DNA of 64,000 nt, taken from contig OY829661.1 of assembly GCA_963691815.1 (NCBI GenBank), positions 24,386,500-24,450,499 on the forward strand. Direction: 5' to 3'. Below the pieces are notes generated by a model. The model had not been told where the DNA came from and made no database searches. It worked only from the letters and a program-made list of their open reading frames with translations. Position numbers and translations under genes: made by a program. The DNA comes from Echiichthys vipera (taxonomy: Eukaryota; Chordata; Actinopteri; Perciformes; Trachinidae). Of the stretch, positions 11,601-24,100 are shown one piece after another (positions within the stretch are counted from its first letter, which is position 1; every line of letters begins with the position of its first letter).

Positions 11601-14600
11601 CCGCAGGTTTGATTGTTTGTTTAGCACTGAGCTCCGCCCACTTACACCGAGCTCCGCGCTTGCGAAAAGATGAAGAGGAGTTATCCCAGCGGGGCAGAAA
11701 AGAAAAAACAGAGGAAGGAAAGGGAGGAAAAACGAAAGTAAGACAGTGGTAAGTGCATTGTTATGTTTTTCTGACTGACTGTGTTGTGTTGTCACGGACT
11801 CCATAGCGGCTAATAAGCTAAAAACTAAGCTATGACGAATGCGTAACATGACACAGCTACATGAAGCTAGCTAGCAGGAGGAGATGTGCACCACTCTCCA
11901 GTCTCAACCAGCAGAAAACAACAGAAAGTTTAGTGAGGCAGACAGTCTAACAACAACAACAACAACAGCAACAACAACAACAACAGCCTAATACAGTGAT
12001 CAACCGCTTATATGGATCAAAAGGCTTGGGACAGAATCATTTCTATACAAATGCTGTTTAAATAATTCGTTTATAGTGATCGAGAAATCCGCTTATAGTG
12101 TTCATTTTTTTTCTCATTTTATGAATGAAAACGTGCTGGACGTCTGCTTCTGCCGAGTGAGCTAACAGCTAGCTAATGAGTGAGCTAACAGCTAGCTAAT
12201 GAGTGAGCTAACAGCTAGTTAATGTAAGGAGTTGACACCGGCAGCAAGCGCGTGAATCATGGCTGGAAAAGGGAAGTCATTGCCACCTGATGAGAAACGT
12301 CTCCTCAAGGCTTATGACAGATTTTTTTTTATCGTTTTGAAAAACCAGTGAACTTGGTGTTAGACAACACTGATCCATGGAAACATGTGAAGTGACTTCT
12401 TAACGCGGCGCAGCGGAGCCGCAACACAAAACAGACGTAGCTTAACTCTTCTTGATGCCGTTGTTATCTTCTATGTTGTTGTTCTATGAAACAGTGTTTC
12501 AAAGTTTATTTTAAGACTTGTTTTAAAAAAATGCACCGGCTTCACGGCAGAGCCGACGCACAGAAGAAGTTACTGTATTTGTATTTATGTATTTATGAGT
12601 TATGTCTGCGCACTGCGCAGTAATATAACTTGCATGGTTCCTCTCAAAAGGAGCATTTGAAACGAATGTGTTTGAAACCATAATAAAATTCAGTAAATGC
12701 TGAAACGGTTCGTTTCGTGCAATTGTTATCATTGAAAAACGATACAAATGGCGTTTAGATAATATTCTGCATAAAAAATGTGAAATACTGTAATAAGAAT
12801 TCGGTTATAGCGACCAACCGCTTATAGTGATCAAATTGGCTCTGGACCAACGTGATCACTATAAGCGGTTTCCACTGTAGTATGTAATACTAAAGTACAC
12901 CTTCTATGATAAGCTTTGCATAATGATGAGATGAACTTCATAGTGCCAGAAAGGGAGAAATATGTGTTTGGCAGTACATATGATATGTGCACCCACCACA
13001 AGAGTACATCAAGTGCATAATACATGTTGAACTTAACAATATGTTTCCCTCTCATCTCTCCTCAGGATCATTACTGTCTTTTTTAAAACCAACACATCCA
13101 GGGAAGGATGACGTTCCCCCTCCCATCCCTGATGATGACAACTGTAAGTTCATTATTCCACAATTGATAATGTTATGCCTTAATATTCTTCATGGCAGTA
13201 GTATTAAGCTGTAGTAGTAGAAAATGCTGTGCACATACATAATCATATGCCTGCCCTTAGAGATTCTCATATGCCCTGTTGTTGTTTTTTGAGTTTAGTT
13301 CCATCAACATCCACCTCCAGCAGCACAGTGGTTTCCCAACCTCCTGCGCAGGAACATCCAACCGATGATCAGAGATCAAGTCCAACTGCTGACACAGATG
13401 ACTGTGAGTTAAATAATTTTTTTTTACTTCCATAGAGAACATATAACAATGACAATAATAGTAACTGCAACAAGAATTGCTGTAATTAGCCCATGCTATT
13501 AAAGATTATTTATAACAAATATACCCTGTTGTTGTTTTTTTTTCTTTTTTGTCACCAGCTCCATCAAGACCCAAATGTGAACAGTCAATTTTATTTTTGT
13601 ATTTATTTTATTGTTAACAACATTCAGATTTCTATTTTTTGTAATAAAAAAAGTTCATATTCTATATTGTGTTGGTGTCAGTTAATTTACAACAATTATT
13701 GATAGGCGTAGGGTTTTAAGAATTTCTGTTCCTCCCTGAAATTCACTTTGAGAACCCCTAATCTCTTCTAAAGTATTATTTTCAGTATACATATCAAATG
13801 TCCCAGAAATTGTGTGCAAAAAACAATTTTTTTCACTGTGGAGGGATGGGGTGGGGCCCCCACAAATTTCTTGCTTGGAGCCCCAAAGGACCCTTGCCCC
13901 GCCACTGTGTATAGTTGAACATACAAAGTCAACAATTATCCTGGAATCCTCTTGTTTATAACAGACTATCACACACAATGTCAGTGCAGACAGAGGTCCT
14001 TTATTGGTCGAGTAAAACACTTTTGCAGTCCCTCAGTTTCACTCTCCAGCATGTGACGCAGAACTGTTGCACGGTGCAGCAGGAAGCAGTTAAAGCTATA
14101 TAGTGGCTGTTAAAAAAACGTATAAGGCTCTGCATTTGTTCTTAATAGATCACCTTTGTTCCATCTGCATAGCTCTTCACATTGACTTATTTGAAGGGCA
14201 TAAAAAGAGAAATATAATCAGTGGCCACACAGCACGCTTGGTCGTTTGTTTTACTCATCACCGTCATCACTGAACCCTCTTTGTTATTCAGTTCGACACA
14301 TTTATGGATTAATATAAACATCAGTGAAGTAAGAAAAATACATTATGTACACATAATGAGCACCCGCTCCAAGATGGGTGTTTGTTTAGCGTTATTCACA
14401 CCGCTTCACTACAGTATGCACTGTGTCTGCGAGTCAGCCAAGAAACACAAAAGCAGAGAGGCAGAGGGAGCGTAGGGAGGCGACAGAGAGACACTGTGAC
14501 AGCATCTTTGTCAGGCTGAGAGCACAAACATAACCCCACTGATTCTGAGCTCCTATTTACTTTGTCTTCCGTGGCTTCATGCGTGAGATTTGAGCGGATG

Positions 14601-17600
14601 GTGTGTCTCGGCGGAGAGGGGAGATAGAAGGGTCAGGTGTACGAAAGAAATGCTTGATAAAATAACACTACGTTTTCTCAGGGTGAAATCTTCTTGTGGA
14701 GGGTTGACTTCTAGCCCCCTTTCACTCCAGGGACAATAACTAGGGTGTAAAACAACTCGTAAAAGGAAAAAAGAGGTGAGAGTAGGTCTCTAGCATGATG
14801 AAGATAAACGTGTCGTAACACTGGAGAAGTGGACTACTGTACTTGAGGTGGTTGGAAGAAAACAGTTCAAGAGAAGGAGTGACAGACAGAGTTTTTGGTA
14901 CTGACCAGGGTTTAAAACATCCACATTACTTCCTGTTTCCAGAGAAATATATTAATGGGAAAGCAGGACAATCTAGTTACGTTCTAGACGTAAACCCAAC
15001 ACATAAGAACATACATCCTTTTAAGCTAACAAAATATTGAATCCGTCTCAGCTTAATAGAACGACTTTCATTCATTCATTCAGTCATCTTAAACTGCTTG
15101 TCCCTGTCGGGGTCACGGGGGGCTGGAGCCGATCCCAGCTGACATCGGATGTGAGGTGGGGTACACCCTGGACAGGACGCCAGTCTATCACAGGACACAT
15201 AGAGACGAACAGAGACAGACAACCATTCACACCTACGGGCAATTTAGAGTCATCAATCAACCTGACATGTGCACATCTTTGGACTGTGGGAGGAAACCAG
15301 AGAAAACCCACACAGACACGGAGAGAACATGCCAACTCCACACGCAAAGGCCCCAGCCGGGATGCGAACAAGGAACCCTCTCGCTGTGAGGCGACAGTGC
15401 TAACCACCACACTACCCTAGAAGGACTAGAAAATCACTACCATGAGGGAATGAACCATGTTTAATATTCCTCGCAGCCATAACGGAGATAAAGCTGCAAG
15501 CAACGTTTATGTAAAGTTCATTCTAATGTTGATGAACATAAATTATATTCTTTCACCTTGATAATTATTATAACCACAAAATAAAACAACAAAGCAGCCA
15601 GTTTGGAAACCCATAAGTTTATGCATATTTGTCCTTGCTTCATTTAGTGTTGATTGAAATATGACCAATTCATTTTGACCGAGCTGATCTTGGTTAATAA
15701 CTTCCTGGGAAAGAAAATGCATATTTTTTGAAAATATGAATCCCTAGTACTGACCAAAATGTATGTCCATTGTTGTGTTACTTTGCATTTTGGAGAGGTT
15801 TTTTGTACGACTCGTGTTGAGACAATATTGAATGTGAATGCTACAGTTTACTTATTCTTAATCTACTCACCTTTTTGTGTGCTTTGGCCTGCTCTTCCAC
15901 ATACTTATGGACCTCTTTTATTAGTTCTTGTAGTTTCCTCACTAGCTCCATGTGACAGCTGGCCAGCTTCTCCGTTGAGGTCTTGAACACATCCCACACC
16001 GGGGCAAAAGTCCTGTGATGAAGGATAACACTTCAGAGGCTAACACACGGCAAGAACCTCTTACATTCATTCATTCATTCATTTTTTTTTCTCTTCTTCA
16101 AACAAGAAAGCTGTTTACACTCACCCGAGCTGAGAAAAGTTGCCTGCTGACTTGGCAAGTTTGGTCATAGACCTGGCATAGGCCTCTTCAATAGTACTCC
16201 TACAGAGGACAGAGCAAAAAAACACACACACACACATAAGTTGCTTGTTGCATCATTAGTGATCACAAAATATTGATAATGTCAAGATAACAGTTAGGCT
16301 GGCTCTGTGATTGGCTGCAAACAGGACACTCTGGAGGCTGTGGTGGAGAGGAGGACACTGAAACAACTGTTCTCCATCATGGACGATCCTCTCCACCCTC
16401 TCCAACTCACACTGGTCAGACAGCGGAGCACCTTCTCCAAAAGGCTGCTTCAGCTTCGCTGTCGTAGCAACAGATACAGGAAATCTTTCCATCACTTTAT
16501 ATAATAACTCTCTCACCTCTACCTGACAGAGAACTCTGCTCTCTCTACTGTTTTGTTTTGTATATATTATTATTGTTATGGTACTGTTGTCATATTTTAA
16601 GATGTCATCTTCTAAAAAAATGTTTTTTTAATTTAATCAACCTTCTTTAATGAATATGACTCGTCAGTTTTGTCAACAAAATTACATAACGGCAGCAGGC
16701 TAATCCAATAAAGGCGTAAACAATGAAATAATAATTGTGCCCTGAAGCTGATAGCATTGTTAAAAGAAATAGAAAAAGAAATGGCAGTAAAACAAAACAG
16801 AACAGGCTTTTTTTTTGACTTTTTGCAAAGTTCTGGAAATGGTTATTGGAAATGTTTGGATCTCATGAGTCAGAAACAATCCTACGCAGCCACTAATGGC
16901 TTCTAACTCTACAAATAGTGTTGGTAACACTTTATATAAAGTTCCTTACTGTAGTATAATACTAATAATATTAGTGTAGGTAAATCTTTATCTGCAGCTG
17001 TACAGAAATACCCCCTTATACTAATACTAAAAACTAGTTGAAGGAAACTAGTTGAAGGAAACATGGATGTTTCACAAACATCTTCAAATCGGCAGCACAG
17101 CAGATCTTTACAGTCAGCAGCACAGGTTCAAGATTAGCGTCACCAATTCATTATCTGACCAAACGTCTTCTGTTCCTGGGTAATGGCGTTGAATAATGAA
17201 CTGAAACATTATGATGTCGCAGTGAGGTTGACCTTTGACCTTTCGTGTATAAAATACCTTCATTGTTTCATCCTGTTAGACATTTGTGTGAAATGTTGTC
17301 ATAATTAGCATGGGAATTATTGTGTTATGAATGCGTTTTATGCATGTCCAAAATCTAATTAGTTCACCCTTGAGTCCCGGTGGACATTTGTGCCAAATTT
17401 GAAGAAAATCCCTCCAGGGCTTCTTGAGATATCACATTCACAAGAACGGGGCAGACGTTTGAATGTCAACGTTACGAAGGAAGTGTCAAACATTTTGGTA
17501 CAGCTCTACTACCTAAGGGGCGGCAGTAGCTCAGTCCATAGGTGACTTGGCTGGGAACCGTAGGGTCGCTGGTTCAAGTCCCTATGTGGATCATGTATGG

Positions 17601-18138
17601 AGTGTGGACTGGTGGCTTGAGAGGTGCCAGTTCATCTCCTGGGCACTGCCGAGGTCCAACTGGGTTAGTGTTAGGATGCCGGTCACTGGCTGCCCCCTCG
17701 CTCTAACATCTCCCCTTAATTGCATGTATATAGGTCCTGTCAGTGCATGTGTGTGTGTTTCGGGCCTGTATGTGTGTAACATGATTAATAATAAAAGTGA
17801 AGAAATTCAATTTCCCCGTTGCGGGACAAATAAAGTAATTCTTCTTCTCTGAAACCCTTTTATAGTGTGACAAAGTTCAGTATTTGGAAGTAGGTTTTGG
17901 CTAAAATAGGGCATGTCACTAAGCAAGTGAAGATCCCGGACAAAAACTCTCACTTAGAACTTGCAACATAAATGTTTGACCACATGCGCCGTGTGTGGGC
18001 AACTGAGTGCGGTTTGGCTTGTGATGTGTTCATAAACTTCACGTCGAAGCTGACAGAGAGTGGCAGCCAGTGTTTAAACCCCCTGCTTTTCCCAATTTCC
18101 CTCTATATTCCTTCCTTCTGCATCAAAGTGACAGGAGT

Positions 18139-18186
<48 letters not shown>

Positions 18187-21100
18187 AAGACTGCAGCAGT
18201 GTGATAGTGAAAGCCTGAATTATGCATGTCTCATTTAGCCAGCCTCTCTCTGCAGTCACGTCACAGAAGCAAGGTCACCCAGGGGGAAACGGGACAAATG
18301 TGCACACACACATACAGATACACATATCCATCATAAACACACACACACAGGTACACACAGGCAGATATAGCACAACAACACAGAGGATGGGACAAGCTAG
18401 AAATGCATCATAGGCTTCGTACCTTCTTGCACATCTTAGTGTGAGCCCAGAATGGCAGTTTATTTTTATACGTTAGCATGTCGTAAATACCGACAAAGTG
18501 CCCCGGGGAAACCTCTGCATGCTTCTGGACCAGCACTTTTGCAAGTGCAAGTTTCAATTGTGTGTTGTTGTGCGCAGCAGGGACACATACAGTACATGTT
18601 ACAGTGAGGATTATTTACAGCTGTACTTCTATATTACTCACGCAGTTTCCGATTTCATGTGTTGCAGGTTGTGTATTGTGTGTTAGTTGCCACAAACTGT
18701 TATAAAAGAAAATCTAATTGACCAAATAAGCGTCTCTCTCTTTTTTATTTTCATTCTTTTTTAAGATGTAGCTCTTGAAGCACTTTTGCTTATTTGATGA
18801 GTGTATAGGTGGGATCTTTGTGGTTACACTTTTTGTAAGTAATTTTTGGATTAAACATAACCTAAATGAATAAGATGTAATGTTGGGGCCTTAACTACCC
18901 TGATAGGACCCTGAGGAGAGAAAGGAAGAAAGCTGCTGATCCCTCCCATCCTGGACACTATCTGTTTGAACCTCTCCCCTCTGGACCGGAGGCTGCGGTC
19001 CATCAGGACCAAAACCTCCCGCCACAAGAACAGTTTCCATCAGGCTTTGGAATTCTGTTAAAGACACTTAACGGTCATTCGTTATATTAACGACATCTGG
19101 ATCTCATACGTTATATTAACGTACCCAAATCACAGGTGTTATATTAACCCCCCCCCCCCCCCCCCTTTTCACTGGACACAACTTGCACACTACCACCTGC
19201 ACTGGTCATGCAAATACACTCACTTATATTTCACGTATATAATTCAATGCTATATGTTTAGTTTGCTTGTGTTCATGGTTACATTTATGTAGGCACTGTC
19301 AAATCAAGTCAAATTCCTTGTAATGAAAATTGCCTGGCAATAAACTTGATTCTGATTCTGATTCTGATGTGACTTAAGGCAGGGAGGATCTTACGCAGCA
19401 TTTCCAGTGCATGGATGGCATGGATCTCCACAACCAGCCTCACATTTTTTCTGTTTTTCTGTTTGCAAAAGTTGAGGATAATAGCGGGTACATTTTTTAA
19501 TACCACCTCAGTCCAGGTTCCAAGTGAGAAGGTGGAGTTCAAACAGTGCAGATCACTGATTTGTCTGAATTTGCGGCCAATCAAATGCGAGTGTCACGTT
19601 AAAGATGATGTCACGGCAGTCTCACGTGCGTCGCTATGACAATAACCTTTATAATCCCACCTACACTGAGGTGGTGCTATTGGCAGTGGAAAACGAAGAG
19701 TATACGTATGAGAAAAGCCCATGATACTAAGATTGTGCTGAGTGAAGTCTAGTCACGCAAAACTGAACCATGCAGTGGAAATTAGGCAATAGTCTGATTA
19801 TAATTCAGTCGGCTAAGATCTTATTTGTTATCTCTTTTATTACTGACAAGGTTTTGACCTGAAGAAGACTCTATGTGGTCAAAACGTTTTCAATCAAAAT
19901 GTTGTTTTAACCGGAGACGGTCTTGACGGTGAAGGTTCATTCTTTACATTGGAAACAGAAGATACACACGATGACAAATGAACTTCAATCACTCAAAGCT
20001 GCTTCTTTAGTGGGCTGTTGATGGACACTAGTCTCCCATAATGCAATGTATAAAAGTAATATTCTCCTCACGGCTGGAGAAATCCACATGAATTGTCTGT
20101 CTTTGTCTCTCTCTGTCTGTCTTTTCTCTCTCTCTCTCTCTCTCCTTTTCTTCCTCTCTCCGGTGCAGACAGATGTCCGTCCTCCACAGAGCTGGGTCTG
20201 TCTGACGTTCCTGTCTGTTATAGTGAAGGTTTTCAACGCCACCGTACTCTACGGGGGAATTGTTGGGTCTATGTAAATCATAAATAAGTCATAGAGTGTG
20301 GTCTTTACCTACTCTGTAAAGTGTCCTGAGATAACTTTTGTTATGATTTGGCACTTTAAATAAAATTGAATTGAATTGTGACTGGTCCTGAGCCTAAGAA
20401 GGATCTTGCAAGACAAAAAGACATTCCAAGAAATAACATTTCACTGTCTCTTTGGAAAAGTTTAATTGCCAGTGACAGTTTAACTAATGTCTGATGTATG
20501 TATTTTCCTGTCATTTCCTGTAAGTATGAAATGGTAAAGTGATTTGTTGCTTGTACACTAACTGCTATAACATTCTTTATAGAGTCGGTATGATGTACGG
20601 ATTTGGGACACGTTTTATGAGATGCAGGTGAAAGATACAGACAATGTGTTATTTTTAGTCTTCTTCATGTCACTTTTTCAACTGGAGAAGATCATTTGTG
20701 GTCTAAACGTTGTCAGTCATCACCACTTGAGTCCACTTAGAATAAAAGAGGAACTGAGAATGAGACAGTAGTGTGCTTGTATTTGTCCATCTTTCGCTGC
20801 AGATAACTCAAACAAACCTAAAAGAGATTTTATGGATGCGTTTCTTTGTGCCTTTTGGAGATTGCTAATATTGTTTAGCCTTAAATGCTTTTACAAAAGG
20901 GGGCTCTGTTCAGCAATTTTACTGGGAAAATATTAACACAGTGCACAAATCTCCTTTCTCCACCAGAGGGAGCCACAGTGTCATTTTTCAGAAGGGGAAA
21001 AAAAAACATGAACGCTCTGTCTGTGAAGTGAAAAACCCAAACCAGCCTAAAAAACTTTCCCAGAGTGATTCGAATTAAGATAGCCCTAAGCAATATAAGC

Positions 21101-24100
21101 AACTATGGTACAACTCAATACATTATCTATCTGAACTTCTCTCTCCTTCATGAATAATGTATTAATCGTTTGTATAGTCTAGTATGAAGAAAATCCTCCC
21201 TGCAGGCTGCGAAGAGGTAATATTTAAACTGAAAGATGATTATTACAGCAAATGAGCTTCAACGGCTTAAACAGTGACTGTGAGCTTCACAAGCGGTGCA
21301 CTGGCAATCAGAAGCATCATTCAGCAGCAGAAAGTCTTCTCTTTGAAGAAGAATAACCGTAGAGAGAGGCTGGAGAGTTGCCAGTTCATCTCCGGGCACT
21401 GCTGAGGTGCAGTTGAGCAAGGCATCGAACCCCCAACTGCTCGGGGCGCCAGTCCACTGGCAGCCCCCTCGCTCTAACATCTCTCCATTAATTACATGTA
21501 TAGGTCCTGTCTGTGCATGCGTGTGTATTTCAGGCCTGTGTGTGTAACATGATTAATAATAAGAGTGAAAAAATTGAATTTCCTGTTACAGGATCAATAA
21601 AGTAATTCTTCTTCTTCTTCTTAGAAAGAAAGAATTTGAGCCATAATGTTAAACATTTTAAACGCCAGTCAATCATTATTTATAAAACTTGCCAAACATC
21701 TTTCAATAAACACAGCTGATGGAGTATATCGAGTCCTGCACCAGGTGTTTTATTATAGTGTCTGAGTGACTGAGTGCAGTGGAATCCGCTGCTGCATTCC
21801 AGCGGTCGACCATCTATCATGTGGCAGGTTAGACGCACACCTCTGACACATCTCTGAGGAGGTGGGAAGAGTTTAAAAAGAGTATTATTATGGTATTATC
21901 AAGCCGCAGACACTGAAGGAGTGTAATATAATACGCTAATGGTGGGTTACGGTTAAAGTTTGCATAACATCTACACTCATTTGCATGCACCTTTAGTCAA
22001 AATATTGCACTTATTGACTAAATTTACAGTTTATTTTCCTGATAAATATAAAGAATCTCCATCAGAAAGATTCATGTTGATGTTAGAAGTAGAGCTGGCA
22101 TGATTAGCTGATTAACTGATTGGTTAACAGACAACAAATGGGCAAAAATGTTTTAATAATTGATTGTTTCAGTCATTTTTCAAGCAATAGTAGAGCAAAA
22201 ATGCTAAATCCTCAGCTTCTAAGATTTAAGGATGTGTGGATTTCTCTGTTGTATGATAGTGAACTGAAAATATTTGGGTTTTTGGACTAAATCAATAATT
22301 CATTTATTGAAAGAAACTGGACCAGGCGCCTAAACTGGAGGTACTTCCTACCTCGATACTTCTGGTGCCCTTGCTCGGATCACACCCATTTTCAAACTCA
22401 ACCTTTCTATTTGATCTCAACTACACACCTTTAAGTTTCCTGACTGCATCTTAAACAGTTGTAATGCTATTGTGGGGACAAACTCTGTCCGCAGACAGAC
22501 AGACAAACACATAAACACCTGGCAAAACACTCAAAACCGCCTCTGTGTTAGTTTCCTTCTACACTAGGTGTCTCCAAGACCAAAACAATAAAAACAATCC
22601 CTGACGCAGCTGGTAATTATAGTAACTTTGAGACGTGCATCCATAGCGATCAGGCCGATACAGAAAGGAGTTAAGCTGCGGTCTCAGTCAAGTACTTGGG
22701 TGTAACTACAGGTACAACACAAGGAACAGGAACTGCCTGTGCACACTTGGAAGTACATTTAGATACAAAGAAAGCCACAACAGGTAAGACATGTATTGGA
22801 GAAGCAGACGCATTACAACAGGTTAATGAGTAATGTGTTGTATGCAGTGGATTAACATCTTGTTAACTATGCGGAAATACCACCACCTCCTCAGAATAAG
22901 ACTGACCGATGTGTATCACACCTGGGTGTCTTACCTTTCTCTGATGAAGTCTGTCAGCTCCTTGGAGGAAATTTGGCCATGCTTCATGTTATGGTAGAGC
23001 ACATCAAAGCCATTGTTTTTGTCACCCTGCAGTTCGGAGACACAAAAGAAATGCAGATGGATTAATGGCCGAACCAAAGCACCAGGTCTAACAAACGGCA
23101 GAGCCTCGGTTATAGATCAGACATTACCGCGAGGGCTTTTTCTATCAGCAGCATTCGCACTGTCTGCATAGCTTCGAGCTGCGTTTGCAGCATCTTTGCC
23201 ATTTCTGAGAGTGATAGATGGTCTTAAAAATTGTTTAAAACTGTGGTGGAGTCGTCTACGGCTACGGCATATGATGTAAGAGATAGTCTGTGTGTGTGTG
23301 TTGCTGTAACCATGCCACTCGGAAACTGGTGTCCAGTTGCACCGATGCTTTAAAAAATGCAGGTACCTCTGAATAATTAATATGAATGAAAAATGTTGGG
23401 TTTACGTTTAAGAAAATGTTTGATGATTATAAATGACTACACTGTTATTTAACAGATACAGTGACTCCTATTACTACTACTTATCTTACTACTAATTTTA
23501 TACCGATTATTTAGTTGTTGGTCTATAAAATAACAGAAAATTGTGAAAAATGTTGATCAGTGTCAAGATGACGTCCGTAAATGTCTTGTTTTGTCCACAA
23601 CTTAGAGAAATTCAGTATATTCAACTTAAACCCATCAGTCATGGTCTTATTCCTGCCTCAGTGGCTGTCTGTCATCCATAGCACAGCGTGTATTCATTTA
23701 TTTTTTATTATTATTTGTCTATTTTCTTATTTCATCTCAGAAGAAATGTAAGCTGTTGGAGTCAGTTGGAAATATGTGTTATATTTTATGTCATTTGTTG
23801 AATGACACATGACGGTGCTACTGTCCAACAGATAACAACAATAATAACCACTGAGGGTTTGGATTGGAATAGTTTTCCGACATCTTCCAAATAAAGACAA
23901 AGAAGGAAACTCATACTTCGACTAAAACAGGCTGAAGTGAACACCACCTCTGTTCACACCAGTTCATCCTCATTCTTGTCTAAATCTGTTTGGTTTCACC
24001 TTAACCCGAGACGGTCACAGACACTTCCTGGTTCCTGGAGCAATCCACTGTCAGCAGTTCTGTACACAAGCTACAGCGACCGGTGCTGATTTCGAAAATC

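Larger units (their letters stand above)
11375..13907 (+). mobile_element. hAT DNA transposon, defective, with 8-bp target duplication
   Basis: Both ends are visible: CAGGGGCGGGGC at the left and GCCCCGCCACTG at the right, inverted and matching at 11 of 12 positions. They are flanked by perfect 8-bp direct repeats tgtatagt (11367-11374 and 13908-13915), the hallmark of hAT insertion. Three 5' transposase exons with consensus splice sites remain (11670-11748, 13066-13143, 13299-13403), and the start of a fourth lies at 13559. The catalytic region is absent, and exon 1 has an in-frame TAA at 11739. A Tigger-like element has inserted inside. It is therefore non-functional for self-mobility. Confidence 0.9.
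11263..15870. other. fcho2 intron 4, transposon-rich
   Basis: Over half is mobile DNA: the hAT element (11375-13907) with a nested Tigger-like element, an LTR-like repeat (13964-14448) and a V-SINE (15068-15418). Nothing recognised in 14450-15067 or 15420-15870. Confidence 0.7.
16200..22934. other. fcho2 intron 2
   Basis: Carries LINE 3' ends (16300-16600, 18890-19375), two copies of one tRNA-derived SINE (17516-17852, 21358-21626), a (CA)n tract (18141-18182), a C-run (19149-19165) and a dispersed repeat (20237-20380). A degenerate DNA repeat lies at 22085-22320. No coding exon seen. Confidence 0.65.

Noticed and set aside
17516..17590. Possible tRNA gene (box A and B present)
   Set aside because: The acceptor stem does not pair and the sequence continues into a SINE body and LINE-like tail.
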